From Alistipes timonensis JC136 (GTDB lineage: Bacteria > Bacteroidota > Bacteroidia > Bacteroidales > Rikenellaceae), in the NCBI RefSeq assembly GCF_900107675.1, contig NZ_FNRI01000004.1, positions 186,001 through 250,000 on the forward strand: a stretch of 64,000 nt of DNA, read 5' to 3'. Below are positions 1 to 8,371 of this stretch, in pieces. Both the position numbers and the translations under genes were made by a program. The notes under the pieces were generated by a model, which had not been told where the DNA came from, did no database searches, and saw only the letters and a program-made list of their open reading frames with translations. The first letter of the stretch is position 1, and each line of letters begins with the position of its first letter.

Positions 1-385
1 CCACCCGCTCGATGTCGCCCACGAATCCGTAGTCCACCGGATGCGGGTTGCGGCGGCGTGCCGTGACGGCGTTTCCGTCGGCTCCCGACAGCCCGAGGGC
101 GTTGCATCCCGCGGCCTGCAGTCCGGCCACGACCTGCTTGTTGATAAGTCCCGCGTAGACCATCGTCACCACGTCCAGCGTCCCCTTGTCGGTGATGCGG
201 CGTCCGTCGACCATCTGCACCTTCAATTCCAGCCGCTCGGCCAGCCGCGTGGCCAGCTTCCCGCCGCCGTGGATCAGGATTTTCGGACCCTCCAGCGCCG
301 CGAACTCTTTCAGGAACCGTTTCAGCGCCGCGGGATTGTCGATGACGTTGCCGCCGATCTTTACGACTGTGATCCGTTCCATCAT
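1..385 (-). CDS. argB: Acetylglutamate/succinylglutamate kinase, partial (C-terminus outside window)
   Basis: About 128 N-terminal residues are visible and the rest runs off the left edge. The start reads MMERITVVKIGG, with the amino-acid-kinase lysine in VKIGG and the glycine loop HGGGK. ArgB phosphorylates the N-acylated glutamate gamma-carboxyl, the second arginine step. Because the carbamoyltransferase next to it is of the succinyl type, the natural substrate is probably N-succinylglutamate (inference). The start overlaps the stop of the upstream carbamoyltransferase (ATGATGA), so translation is likely coupled. A start at 382 is equally possible. Confidence 0.93.
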   Translation of the reverse strand, partial: MMERITVVKIGGNVIDNPAALKRFLKEFAALEGPKILIHGGGKLATRLAERLELKVQMVDGRRITDKGTLDVVTMVYAGLINKQVVAGLQAAGCNALGLSGADGNAVTARRRNPHPVDYGFVGDIERV

Positions 386-1338
386 TCCAGCCCCTCCAAC
401 AGTCGTTTGAGTACCACCTGGGCCGATATTTCGCGGTTCGCCGCCTCGGGAATCACCAGCGAACGGGGCGATTCGATCACCTCGTCCGTGACGATCATGT
501 TGCGCCGGACGGGCAGGCAGTGCATGAAGTAGGCGTTGTTCGTGAGCGCCATTTTTTCGGCGTCCACCGTCCACGCACGGTCGCGCGACAGCACTTTGCC
601 GTAGTTGGGGTCCGCGTATGCGGCCCAGTTCTTGGCATAGACGAAGTCGGCGCCCTCGAGGGCCTTGCGCTGGTCGTACTCGACGCGGGCCGTGCCGACG
701 AATTTCGGGTCGAGCTCGTACCCTTCGGGATGGGTGATGACGAAATCGTAATCCGCGGCGTTCATCCATTCGGCGAACGAGTTGGGTACGGCCTGCGGCA
801 GGGCGTTGGGGTGCGGGGCCCAGGTCATCACGACCTTCGGGCGCTCCACGCTCTTGTACTCCTCGATGGTGATGAGGTCGGCGAAGCTTTGCAGCGGGTG
901 GCGCGTCGCGGCCTCCATCGAGAAGACCGGGCGTCCCGAATAGCGGATGAACTGCTCCAGCACGCGCTCCTCGTAATCCTCGGCCTTGTCGTTGAAGCGT
1001 GCGAACGAGCGCACGCCGATCACGTCGCAGTACGATCCCATCACGGGGATCGCTTCCAGCAGATGCTCGGCCTTGTCGCCGTCCATCACCACGCCGCGCT
1101 CGGTTTCGAGTTTCCACGCCCCCTGGTTGACGTCGAGGACCATGACGTTCATTCCGAGGTTCATGGCGGCCTTCTGGGTCGAGAGCCGTGTGCGGAGGCT
1201 CGAGTTGAAGAAGAGCATCAGCAGCGTCTTGTTGCGCCCCAGTCCCGTGAACTGGAAGCGGTCGCGTTTGATCTCCATCGCTTCGGCGACGGCCGTCTTC
1301 AGGTCGCCGATATCTTGTACGCAGGTAAACTTATCCAT
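382..1338 (-). CDS. argF': N-succinylornithine carbamoyltransferase (SOTCase-type)
   Basis: 318 residues. It transfers a carbamoyl group from carbamoyl phosphate to an N-acylated ornithine in the acylated arginine pathway. The carbamoyl-phosphate motif is SLRTR (residues 47-51) rather than the usual STRTR, and HCLP lies at about 273; both are typical of Bacteroidota SOTCase. The residue that separates acetyl- from succinyl-ornithine enzymes (Glu92 in Xanthomonas AOTCase, Pro90 in Bacteroides fragilis SOTCase) is Ala90 here. Published AOTCase mutants with Ala at this site behave as SOTCase, so succinylornithine is the expected substrate. It follows argD after a hairpin-containing gap of 133 bp and precedes argB. 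Confidence 0.93.
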   Translation of the reverse strand: MDKFTCVQDIGDLKTAVAEAMEIKRDRFQFTGLGRNKTLLMLFFNSSLRTRLSTQKAAMNLGMNVMVLDVNQGAWKLETERGVVMDGDKAEHLLEAIPVMGSYCDVIGVRSFARFNDKAEDYEERVLEQFIRYSGRPVFSMEAATRHPLQSFADLITIEEYKSVERPKVVMTWAPHPNALPQAVPNSFAEWMNAADYDFVITHPEGYELDPKFVGTARVEYDQRKALEGADFVYAKNWAAYADPNYGKVLSRDRAWTVDAEKMALTNNAYFMHCLPVRRNMIVTDEVIESPRSLVIPEAANREISAQVVLKRLLEGLE

Positions 1339-1439
1339 AATAATACGGTCGTTTCAATTTGTTTTTCTGTCCGGGTCTCGTTCCGGGCGGTCGTTGTTGC
1401 GGCTTGCAGCCGCGTTCGCAAATCTGACCCACCCCCAAA

Positions 1440-1457
1440 CCCCCGCCTCGGCGGGGG
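1440..1457 (-). terminator. GC-rich hairpin between argD and argF'
   Basis: A perfect 8-bp stem, CCCCCGCC/GGCGGGGG, with a 2-nt loop sits just past the argD stop. Only a short T run follows on the minus strand. It could attenuate or stabilise the argD 3' end rather than stop transcription fully. Confidence 0.5.
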
Positions 1458-1471
1458 CTTTCGGCTGTCGC

Positions 1472-2596
1472 CTATGCGAGTACCTCTTTGAATGCCGCCA
1501 AAAAGCGGTCCGCCATTTCACGCGTGAGGCACAGCGCCGGCAGCAGCCGTACGGTCGAGGCTCCCGCCCCGCCGGTGAAGATGTGTTTTTCGAAGAGCAG
1601 CCGCTTGCGGAGCTCCGGGCCCGAACCGTCGATCTCAATGCCGATCATCAGTCCGCGTCCGCGCACCTCTTTCAGCCCGTCGATTTTGTGCAGTTCTGCC
1701 AGCAGGTATTCGCCGATCTTTGCGGCGTTCTCCACGAGCCCGTCGCGTTCGATCACGTCCAGCACGGCGGTCGCCGCCGCGCAGGCCAGGTGGCTGCCCC
1801 CGAAGGTGGTGCCCAGCAGTCCCGGACGCGCCTCGAAGTGGGGCGCGATCAGCACGCCGCCGATGGGGAATCCGTTGGCCATGCCTTTGGCCGTGGTGAC
1901 GAGGTCGGGACGGATGTTCGCCGCCTGATGGGCGAAGAAACGCCCCGTGCGGCCGTATCCCGACTGGATTTCGTCCAGCACCAACTGCGTCCCGGTTTCG
2001 GTGGCCGCTTCGCGCAGCCCCCGCAGGAACTCGTTCGTGGGGCAGTGGATGCCCGACACGCCCTGGATGCCCTCGACGATCACCGCCGCGAACTCCCGCG
2101 TTGCGAGTTTCTGTCGGGCGGCTTCGAGGTCGTTCAGCGGCGTGAACTCCACGTTGGGGGTGCGGTTGAAGGGCGATGAGATCGCGGGGTTGTCCGTCAC
2201 GGCGACGGCTCCCGACGTGCGGCCGTGGAAGGCCTTCGCGATAGCCAGCACTTTCGAACGTCCCGTGTGGAACGAGGCCAGTTTCAGGGCGTTCTCATTG
2301 GCCTCGGCCCCCGAGTTGCAGAGGAAGAGGCGGTAGTCGTCGTAACCCGAGATGCGCCCGAGCTTTTCGGCAAGCCTTTGTTGGAGCGGATTTTCGACCG
2401 AGTTCGAGTAGAATCCGAGGCGTCCGACCTGCTCCTGTACGGCCCGCACGTAGTCGGGCTGCGCATGCCCGATCGAGATCACGGCATGTCCGCCGTAAAG
2501 GTCGAGGTACTCGGTGCCCGCCTCGTCGTAGACGAAGCAGCCCTTGCCCCGGACGGGTTCGATCGGATATAGTGAATATACGTTGAATAATTCCAT
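1472..2596 (-). CDS. argD: Acetylornithine/succinylornithine aminotransferase
   Basis: 374 residues, class III PLP-dependent aminotransferase. It converts the N-acylglutamate semialdehyde to N-acylornithine with glutamate as amino donor. Visible landmarks are the phosphate-binding NSGAEAN (94-100), the PLP aspartate in VLDEIQ (Asp208) and the Schiff-base lysine in TTAKGMANG (Lys237). Length is normal for ArgD, though a little shorter than the 400-residue enzymes of Proteobacteria. The start lies one base after the argC stop, so the two are translationally linked. Specificity for succinyl versus acetyl substrates cannot be read from the sequence. Confidence 0.95.
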   Translation of the reverse strand: MELFNVYSLYPIEPVRGKGCFVYDEAGTEYLDLYGGHAVISIGHAQPDYVRAVQEQVGRLGFYSNSVENPLQQRLAEKLGRISGYDDYRLFLCNSGAEANENALKLASFHTGRSKVLAIAKAFHGRTSGAVAVTDNPAISSPFNRTPNVEFTPLNDLEAARQKLATREFAAVIVEGIQGVSGIHCPTNEFLRGLREAATETGTQLVLDEIQSGYGRTGRFFAHQAANIRPDLVTTAKGMANGFPIGGVLIAPHFEARPGLLGTTFGGSHLACAAATAVLDVIERDGLVENAAKIGEYLLAELHKIDGLKEVRGRGLMIGIEIDGSGPELRKRLLFEKHIFTGGAGASTVRLLPALCLTREMADRFLAAFKEVLA

Positions 2597-2597
2597 C

Positions 2598-3560
2598 TTA
2601 AAATGCGTTTGCTTTGAGTTGCAGGCCCACTTTTTCGTCGAGTCCGAACATCAGGTTCATATTCTGTACGGCTTGTCCCGAGGCGCCTTTCAGCAGGTTG
2701 TCGATCACCGAGGTGATGTGCACCTTACCGTCGTAGACGGCCGCGTGCAGCAGCGCCTTGTTGGTGTTTACCACCTGTTTCAGGTCTACGTCGCGTTCCG
2801 TGACGCGGGTGAATGCCGCCGGGGCGTAGAAATCGGCATAGAGCTTCCGGACGGCTTCGCCGTCGAGCGGACACGCCGTGTAGACGCTCGCCAGAATGCC
2901 CCGCGTGAAGTCGCCGCGCATCGGCACGAAGTTGATCGCGCTGTCGAACGACGGCTCCAGCAGCCGCAGGTTGCGTCCGATTTCGATCAGGTGTTGGTGC
3001 GTGAAGGCCTTGTAGACCGAGATGTTCGACGCCCGCCAGCTGAAATGGGTCGTGGCCGAGGGTTTTACGCCCGCGCCCGTCGATCCGGTGACCGCTGTTA
3101 CATGCACTTCGTCCTGCAACAGCCCCGCCGCGGCCAGCGGCAGCAGCGCCAGTTGGATCGCCGTGGCGAAACAGCCCGGGTTGGCCACACGCTCCGCGCG
3201 GCGGATGCGTTCGCGGTTCAGCTCCGGAAGCCCGTAGACGAATCCTTCCGACTCATCGCGGAAATCCTGCGCCAGGTCGATAATCTTCACGCCTGCGGGA
3301 ATCGTGTTTTCCGCCAGCCATACCTTGCTCTGCCCGTGCGCTGAGCAGAGGAACACGACATCGGCCGACCCGAGGTCGTACGAGTCGCAGAACCGCATGT
3401 CGGTGTCGCCCTCCAGTCCTCCGTGTACGTCCGCGAGGCGGTTGCCTGCGTTCGATGTGCTGTGGACGAAGACAATCTCGACCTGCGGATGGTTCACCAG
3501 CAGGCGGATCAGTTCGCCGGCGGTGTACCCGGCTCCTCCGATGATGCCCGCACGGATCAT
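2598..3560 (-). CDS. argC: N-acyl-gamma-glutamyl-phosphate reductase
   Basis: 320 residues. NADPH-dependent reduction of N-acylglutamyl phosphate to the semialdehyde. The N-terminal Rossmann signature GIIGGAGYTAGEL begins at residue 5 and the catalytic cysteine is Cys130 in NPGCFATA. The start overlaps the argG stop by 4 bp (ATGA). The gene sits between argG and argD in the same transcription unit, and its length is typical of the type-1 family. Confidence 0.96.
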   Translation of the reverse strand: MIRAGIIGGAGYTAGELIRLLVNHPQVEIVFVHSTSNAGNRLADVHGGLEGDTDMRFCDSYDLGSADVVFLCSAHGQSKVWLAENTIPAGVKIIDLAQDFRDESEGFVYGLPELNRERIRRAERVANPGCFATAIQLALLPLAAAGLLQDEVHVTAVTGSTGAGVKPSATTHFSWRASNISVYKAFTHQHLIEIGRNLRLLEPSFDSAINFVPMRGDFTRGILASVYTACPLDGEAVRKLYADFYAPAAFTRVTERDVDLKQVVNTNKALLHAAVYDGKVHITSVIDNLLKGASGQAVQNMNLMFGLDEKVGLQLKANAF

Positions 3561-4759
3561 TGCTTGTTGCGCTTCTGGACGTTATAGAATATTTTGATCT
3601 GGTTGCCGAGGATCTTCGTGAATCCCTTCACGTCGTCCGCCGACCACGCCTTGTTGACCTCGCCGTATTCGCCGAAGTCGGTCTTCATCAGGTCGAACGT
3701 CGAGTCGACGCCCACGAGCGTGTAGTTGCGCGGACGCAGGATCAGTTCCACGGTGCCCGTCACGTTGCGCTGCGACGAGAGGAGCATCGCCTCGATGTCG
3801 CGCATCACGGGCTCGAGGTACTGCGCCTCGTGGAGGAACATGCCGTACCACGTAGCCACCTGCTCTTTCCAGTAGATCTGCCACTTGGTCAGCGTGTGCT
3901 TCTCGAGCATCTTGTGTGCGGCGATGATGAGCATCGGCGCTGCGGCCTCGAAGCCTACGCGGCCTTTGATGCCGATGATCGTGTCGCCGATGTGCATGTC
4001 GCGGCCGATGCCGAATTTCGATCCGATGGCCTCCACGGCGCGGATGGCCTCGACTTTATCCGCATAGGGCTTGCCGTTGACCGCCGCCAGTTCGCCCTCC
4101 TCGAACGTGAGTTTGAGCCGCTCTTCGCCTTCGGCCGTGATCTGGCTGGGGTAAGCCTCCTCGGGAAGCGTCTGCTCCGAATGGAGGGTCTCCTTGCCGC
4201 CGATCGAGGTGCCCCACAGGCCCTTGTTGATCGAGTACTCCATCTTCTTGTAGTCGGCCGTGATGCCGTGCTTGCGCAGGTAGTCGATTTCGTATTCGCG
4301 CGTCAGGGTCATGTCGCGCGTCGGGGTGATGATCTCGATCTCGGGGGCGAGGATCTGGAACGTCAGGTCGAAACGCACCTGGTCGTTGCCCGCGCCCGTC
4401 GAACCGTGGGCCACGGCGTCGGCGCCGATCTGCTTGGCGTATTCGATGATGGCGATGGCCTGGAAAATTCGCTCCGAGCTCACCGAAATGGGATAGGTTC
4501 CGTTGCGCAGGATGTTGCCGAAGACCATGTAGCGGATGCTCTTCTCGTAATACTCCTGCTCGATGTCGAGCGTGGCGTGGGCCACGGCGCCGAGCTCCAC
4601 GGCGCGCTGTTCGATCTTTTCGAGTTCGGGCTTCGAGAATCCGCCCGTGTTGGCGATCGCCGTGTAGACGTCGTATCCTTTCTCCTCGGAGAGGTATTTT
4701 ACGCAAAACGAGGTGTCCAGACCGCCGCTGAACGCCAGAACCACTTTCTTCTTTTCCAT
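3557..4759 (-). CDS. argG: Argininosuccinate synthase
   Basis: 400 residues. ATP-dependent condensation of citrulline and aspartate, the penultimate arginine step. The ATP pyrophosphatase P-loop is SGGLDTS (11-17), and HGSTGAGNDQVRFD marks the citrulline/aspartate site. The length matches the family. Its place before argC, argD, argF' and argB shows a biosynthetic role. argH is not in the window. Confidence 0.97.
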   Translation of the reverse strand: MEKKKVVLAFSGGLDTSFCVKYLSEEKGYDVYTAIANTGGFSKPELEKIEQRAVELGAVAHATLDIEQEYYEKSIRYMVFGNILRNGTYPISVSSERIFQAIAIIEYAKQIGADAVAHGSTGAGNDQVRFDLTFQILAPEIEIITPTRDMTLTREYEIDYLRKHGITADYKKMEYSINKGLWGTSIGGKETLHSEQTLPEEAYPSQITAEGEERLKLTFEEGELAAVNGKPYADKVEAIRAVEAIGSKFGIGRDMHIGDTIIGIKGRVGFEAAAPMLIIAAHKMLEKHTLTKWQIYWKEQVATWYGMFLHEAQYLEPVMRDIEAMLLSSQRNVTGTVELILRPRNYTLVGVDSTFDLMKTDFGEYGEVNKAWSADDVKGFTKILGNQIKIFYNVQKRNKQ

Positions 4760-4775
4760 TTTATTTCGGTTTTTA

Positions 4776-5396
4776 CTATTTCAGGTGAAACAACTTCTTT
4801 ACTTTGTTCCTCAGGAACATCCGGTAGGGCGCCAGGCGCGACTGCTTCTCGGGCGGCTCCTTGGCCGGGTCGTAGAGCATTCCCGTGCAAAGGCACATGC
4901 GGCGGTTGTTGCGCTGCAGGATGTCGTAGTTGCAGCAGCCTTCGCAGCCGCGCCAGAACTCCTCGTCCTCGGTGAGTTCCGAGAAGGTCACGGGGACGTA
5001 GCCCATCCGCGAATTGAGCTTCATGACGGGCAGCGACGTGGTGATACTGAATAACTTGGCAAACGGGAATCGTCGTCGGGCAAGCTCGAACGTTCGTCGT
5101 TTGATCTGTTCCGCGAGTCCCATGTGCCGGTACTCCGGATCGACGATCAGTCCCGAGGTGGCGACGAAGTCGCCGTGACCCCAGCACTCGATGTAGCTGA
5201 ACCCGACCAGTTTTTCACCGTCCAGCGCCACGACGGCCTTGCCACCGGTCATTTTTGCGGCGATGTACTCGGGCGAACGCTTGGCGATGCCCGTACCCCG
5301 CTGCAGGGCCGACTCATAGATCAGATCGCAAATACGCGGTGCGTAATGTGCGTGTGACGAGTCGGCGAATACGACGCTGATTGTGTTGTTATTCAT
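4776..5396 (-). CDS. GNAT acyltransferase, candidate N-acylglutamate synthase of the arginine operon
   Basis: 206 residues. A GNAT fold is indicated by the acyl-CoA pyrophosphate loop YRHMGLA (89-95) after a hydrophobic strand. There is no ArgA or ArgJ in the operon, and a GNAT gene leading Bacteroides arginine operons has been proposed to make N-succinylglutamate. I infer the same first-step role here. Oddly, the C-terminal third carries a cysteine cluster: Cys151, Cys154, Cys155, Cys168 and Cys170 (C-x2-CC...C-x-C), which could bind metal. The gene lies 16 bp before argG and 34 bp after the RSH gene. The function is inferred from context. Confidence 0.8.
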   Translation of the reverse strand: MNNNTISVVFADSSHAHYAPRICDLIYESALQRGTGIAKRSPEYIAAKMTGGKAVVALDGEKLVGFSYIECWGHGDFVATSGLIVDPEYRHMGLAEQIKRRTFELARRRFPFAKLFSITTSLPVMKLNSRMGYVPVTFSELTEDEEFWRGCEGCCNYDILQRNNRRMCLCTGMLYDPAKEPPEKQSRLAPYRMFLRNKVKKLFHLK

Positions 5397-5430
5397 TTAT
5401 CGTTTATGTGGGTAAAAAGTTGTGTACGGA

Positions 5431-7632
5431 TTAATTGATGCGGTAGGCGCGCTGCACGCCCTTGATGCGCATGATCTGATGAATCAGCGTGTCCACGACG
5501 GCTGCGCCGGGCACCTCGACCGCGACGGTTCCCGCCAGACAGCCGTTTCCCGCCGGGGCGAAGTTCATCGAGCGGATGCCCAGTTTGAGGTCGCGGACGA
5601 TGACCTCGGTGATGTGGTTGGCCATGCCCGTCGTATCCGCCGCCACGATGCGGATCGTCACGCGGAAAGCCCCCTCGGCGTTCTGCCGCCAGCGGGCGTC
5701 GATCACCCGGTAGGGATAGTTTTCGCGCATGCGCTTGGCGTTGGGACAGTCGCAGCGGTGGATCGTGATGCCCGCATTGATCGTCACGAAGCCGAACACG
5801 TCGTCGCCTTTGATCGGGTTGCAGCACTTGGCCAGCTTATATTGTATTTTCGAAATGTCGTCGTCGATCACCAGTGCGTCCTGCGGCGCGTCGCTCTCCC
5901 GTGCGTTGTGCTGCGCGGCCTTCTGGCGCTCGATTTCGGCGGCCGCGGCGCGGCGTTCCTCCTCGGCCTCGCCCGAGAGGTGGCGGGCCAGTATCTCTTT
6001 GATCGACCCGAAGTCGAGCTTCTGGGTGGCGATCAGGGCGTAGACCTCGGTCCCGAGGCGCAGTTTGAAGTATTTGGCCAGGTAAGCCACCGCCTCGTCG
6101 ATCGTGATGGCGAATTTCCAGTTTTTGAGCTTGCGCTCCAGCTCCTCGCGCCCCATGCGCGTATGCTTGGCCTGCTCTTCGCGCAGGTAGGATTTGATCT
6201 TGTTGCGGGCCTTCGACGTGATGACGAACGTCAGCCAGTCCGACTTGGGCGTCTGGTTCTTCTGGGTGAGGATTTCGACGATGTCGCCGTTGCGGAGCGT
6301 TTCGCGGATCGGCACCGAACGGTTGTTGACCTTGCCGCCCACGCACGTCGAGCCCAGCGAGGTGTGGATGTCGAACGCGAAATCCAGCAGCGTGGCCCCT
6401 TCGGGGAGTTTGCGCAGGTCGCCGTTGGGCGTGAAGACGAATATTTCGCCCGAGGCGGGCTTGGCGTCGAAACGCTGCGCCAGCGAGTGGGTCGTATCCT
6501 CCATCAGTTCGCGCAGGTGCCCCAGCCACATCTCGCTGGTCTGCGCCCCCTGATTGACCCCTTTGTAACGCCAGTGCGCCGCGATGCCGCGCTCGGCCAC
6601 GGCGTCCATGCGCTCGGTGCGTATCTGCACCTCGACCCAGCGGCCTTCGGCCGATACGGTGGTGTGCAGCGACTCGTAACCGTTCGACTTGGGGATCGAG
6701 ATCCAGTCGCGCATGCGGTTGGGATTGGGGGTGTAGAAGTCCGTCACCACCGAATAGGCCGTCCAGCACAGTTGTTTTTCGGCCTCCTTGTCGCAGTCGA
6801 TGATGATGCGGATGGCGAAGATGTCGTAAACGCTCTCGAACGGAACGTGCTGCTTGTGCATCTTGGTCCAGATCGAGAAGATCGACTTGGTGCGGCTTTT
6901 GACGTGGAATTTGATGCCGAGGCGGTGCAACCGCTGCTCGATGGGCACGAGGAAGCGGGCGATGAACGCGCGGCGTTCCTCGGCGCTCTCTTCGAGTTTC
7001 GCGACGATGTGCTCGTAATCCTTCGGTTCGAGGTATTTCAGGGCGATATCCTCCAACTCGCTTTTGATCGAGTACAAACCCAGCTTGTGAGCGATCTGGG
7101 CGTAGAGGTTCATCGACTCCCAGCTCTTCTTGCGCCACTTTTCGCGCGGGAACATCTCCAGCGAACGCATCACTTCGAGGCGGTCGGCCAGTTTGATGAG
7201 GATCACGCGCGGGTCCTCGGAGTAGCTGACGATCAGGTCGCGGAAATTGTCGGCCTGCTCCTTGGCCACTTTGAGCTTCAGCTCCGAGATGTTGGCCAGC
7301 CCGAGGGTGATGCCCACGACCTGGTCGCCGAAGCGTTTGCGGATGTCGGCGCTCAGGGCGAGGAACTCCTCGGCCGGGAGCTGTTTGTGGGCCAGCCGCA
7401 CGACGTCGTGGAGGATGGACGCAACGGCGGAGTTACGGCCGAGGCCGACCTCCGAGATCACGATCGAGGCCACCGCGACGGCGTGGTCCACGAGGGGCGA
7501 GCCGTCGTAACGCACCAGTCCGGCGAGCTTCGCGTCGGCATACTCCAACGCTTCGTCGACGAGGCGTTGTGTCTGCTCCGAGAAGTTCGCGCTCACGAGC
7601 GTGCGGAGTTTTTCGTAACGTGAAAAGTCCAT
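5431..7632 (-). CDS. relA: RSH-family (p)ppGpp synthetase with degenerate hydrolase site
   Basis: 733 residues with the long RSH architecture. An HD hydrolase domain (about 25-160) is followed by the synthetase (about 235-350), TGS (about 390-455) and a C-terminal ACT region. The synthetase looks intact: RMRD (306-309, RxKD-like), NGYESLHT and EVQIRT with Glu334. In the HD domain His50, His75, Asp76 and Asp150 remain. The catalytic Glu-Asp pair that should follow HDVV is Arg79-Leu80, and the Asn of the LADRLHN motif is Val154. Hydrolysis is therefore probably lost and the protein is a net (p)ppGpp maker (inference). Only 34 bp separate it from the arginine operon, with no terminator, suggesting co-transcription. 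Confidence 0.94.
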   Translation of the reverse strand: MDFSRYEKLRTLVSANFSEQTQRLVDEALEYADAKLAGLVRYDGSPLVDHAVAVASIVISEVGLGRNSAVASILHDVVRLAHKQLPAEEFLALSADIRKRFGDQVVGITLGLANISELKLKVAKEQADNFRDLIVSYSEDPRVILIKLADRLEVMRSLEMFPREKWRKKSWESMNLYAQIAHKLGLYSIKSELEDIALKYLEPKDYEHIVAKLEESAEERRAFIARFLVPIEQRLHRLGIKFHVKSRTKSIFSIWTKMHKQHVPFESVYDIFAIRIIIDCDKEAEKQLCWTAYSVVTDFYTPNPNRMRDWISIPKSNGYESLHTTVSAEGRWVEVQIRTERMDAVAERGIAAHWRYKGVNQGAQTSEMWLGHLRELMEDTTHSLAQRFDAKPASGEIFVFTPNGDLRKLPEGATLLDFAFDIHTSLGSTCVGGKVNNRSVPIRETLRNGDIVEILTQKNQTPKSDWLTFVITSKARNKIKSYLREEQAKHTRMGREELERKLKNWKFAITIDEAVAYLAKYFKLRLGTEVYALIATQKLDFGSIKEILARHLSGEAEEERRAAAAEIERQKAAQHNARESDAPQDALVIDDDISKIQYKLAKCCNPIKGDDVFGFVTINAGITIHRCDCPNAKRMRENYPYRVIDARWRQNAEGAFRVTIRIVAADTTGMANHITEVIVRDLKLGIRSMNFAPAGNGCLAGTVAVEVPGAAVVDTLIHQIMRIKGVQRAYRIN

Positions 7633-7659
7633 TTTTACCTAACCAAAAGCCTATGCTCG

Positions 7660-7667
7660 CAAAGATA
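7660..7667 (-). promoter_or_regulatory. -7 box of the RSH/arginine operon
   Basis: TATCTTTG on the minus strand, 28 bp before the RSH start, matches the Bacteroidota TAnnTTTG element. No TTTG is seen at the expected -33 distance. It lies almost back-to-back with the plus-strand -7 box at 7681. Confidence 0.55.
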
Positions 7668-7680
7668 TGAAAAAAAATTA

Positions 7681-7688
7681 TAAATTTG
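7681..7688 (+). promoter_or_regulatory. -7 box of the HlyIII/PHP unit
   Basis: TAAATTTG lies 25 bp before the HlyIII start. The -33 element is not convincing. It is divergent to, and within 14 bp of, the RSH -7 box, so the two promoters probably compete or are co-regulated. Confidence 0.5.
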
Positions 7689-7713
7689 TAACATTGAACC
7701 AATACGTTCCGTT

Positions 7714-8370
7714 ATGGCAAAGAAAAAGGAGGCATATGTACCGACCGTGGGCGAGGAGATCGGCAATGCGGTGTCCCACGGCGTGATGTCGCTGCTGTCG
7801 CTCGCGGCCCTGCCCTTCGCTGCCGTGTGGGCCTATGCGCATGATCCCGACGGAGTTCTGGCGTCGGTTTCGGTCTCGGTTTTCGTGATCTCGATCTTCC
7901 TGATGTTCCTCGCTTCGACGCTCTACCACTCGATGAACCCGCAGTCGAAGCACAAGGACGTATTCCACATCCTCGACCACATCTTCATCTACGTCGCCAT
8001 TGCGGGCAGCTATACGCCCGTCGCGCTGATGGTCATCGGCGGCTGGCAGGGGGTCTTCATCACCATCCTCCAGTGGGCGATGGTCCTTTTCGGCATCTTC
8101 TACAAATCGCTCTCCCGCAAGTCGATACCGGCCGTCAGCCTGACCATCTACCTGGTCATGGGCTGGACGATCGTCTTCTTCCTGCCGCTGTTCGTGCGCC
8201 GGGCCTCGACGCCGCTGCTGGTAATGATCGCGCTGGGCGGCCTGCTCTACACCCTCGGGGCCTATTTCTATGCCAAGAAGGGATTTCGCTACCACCACAT
8301 GGTTTGGCATATTCTGATTAACCTCGCGGTTGCGGCGCATTTCGTCGGGATCGTCTTTTACCTCTGCTGA
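7714..8370 (+). CDS. Hemolysin III / PAQR-family membrane protein
   Basis: 218 residues with seven predicted hydrophobic helices. The family signature is present: an early histidine in STLYHSM, then LDHIFIYVAIAGSYTP, and late histidines in YHHMVWHI. These residues form the putative metal site of PAQR/HlyIII proteins. The N-terminus is short and basic (MAKKKEAYVP). It is followed after one base by the PHP gene. The 'hemolysin' name is historical; the actual role, perhaps lipid hydrolysis or metal-linked membrane homeostasis, is unknown. Confidence 0.88.
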   Translation: MAKKKEAYVPTVGEEIGNAVSHGVMSLLSLAALPFAAVWAYAHDPDGVLASVSVSVFVISIFLMFLASTLYHSMNPQSKHKDVFHILDHIFIYVAIAGSYTPVALMVIGGWQGVFITILQWAMVLFGIFYKSLSRKSIPAVSLTIYLVMGWTIVFFLPLFVRRASTPLLVMIALGGLLYTLGAYFYAKKGFRYHHMVWHILINLAVAAHFVGIVFYLC

Positions 8371-8371
8371 C

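Noticed and set aside
5422..7623. A 733-codon open frame antisense to the RSH gene
   Set aside because: It mirrors the RSH gene in the complementary frame, is rich in Arg/His/Val as expected for antisense of GC-rich genes, and has no recognisable domain. Similar long antisense frames over argG, leuS and the metalloprotease were rejected for the same reason.
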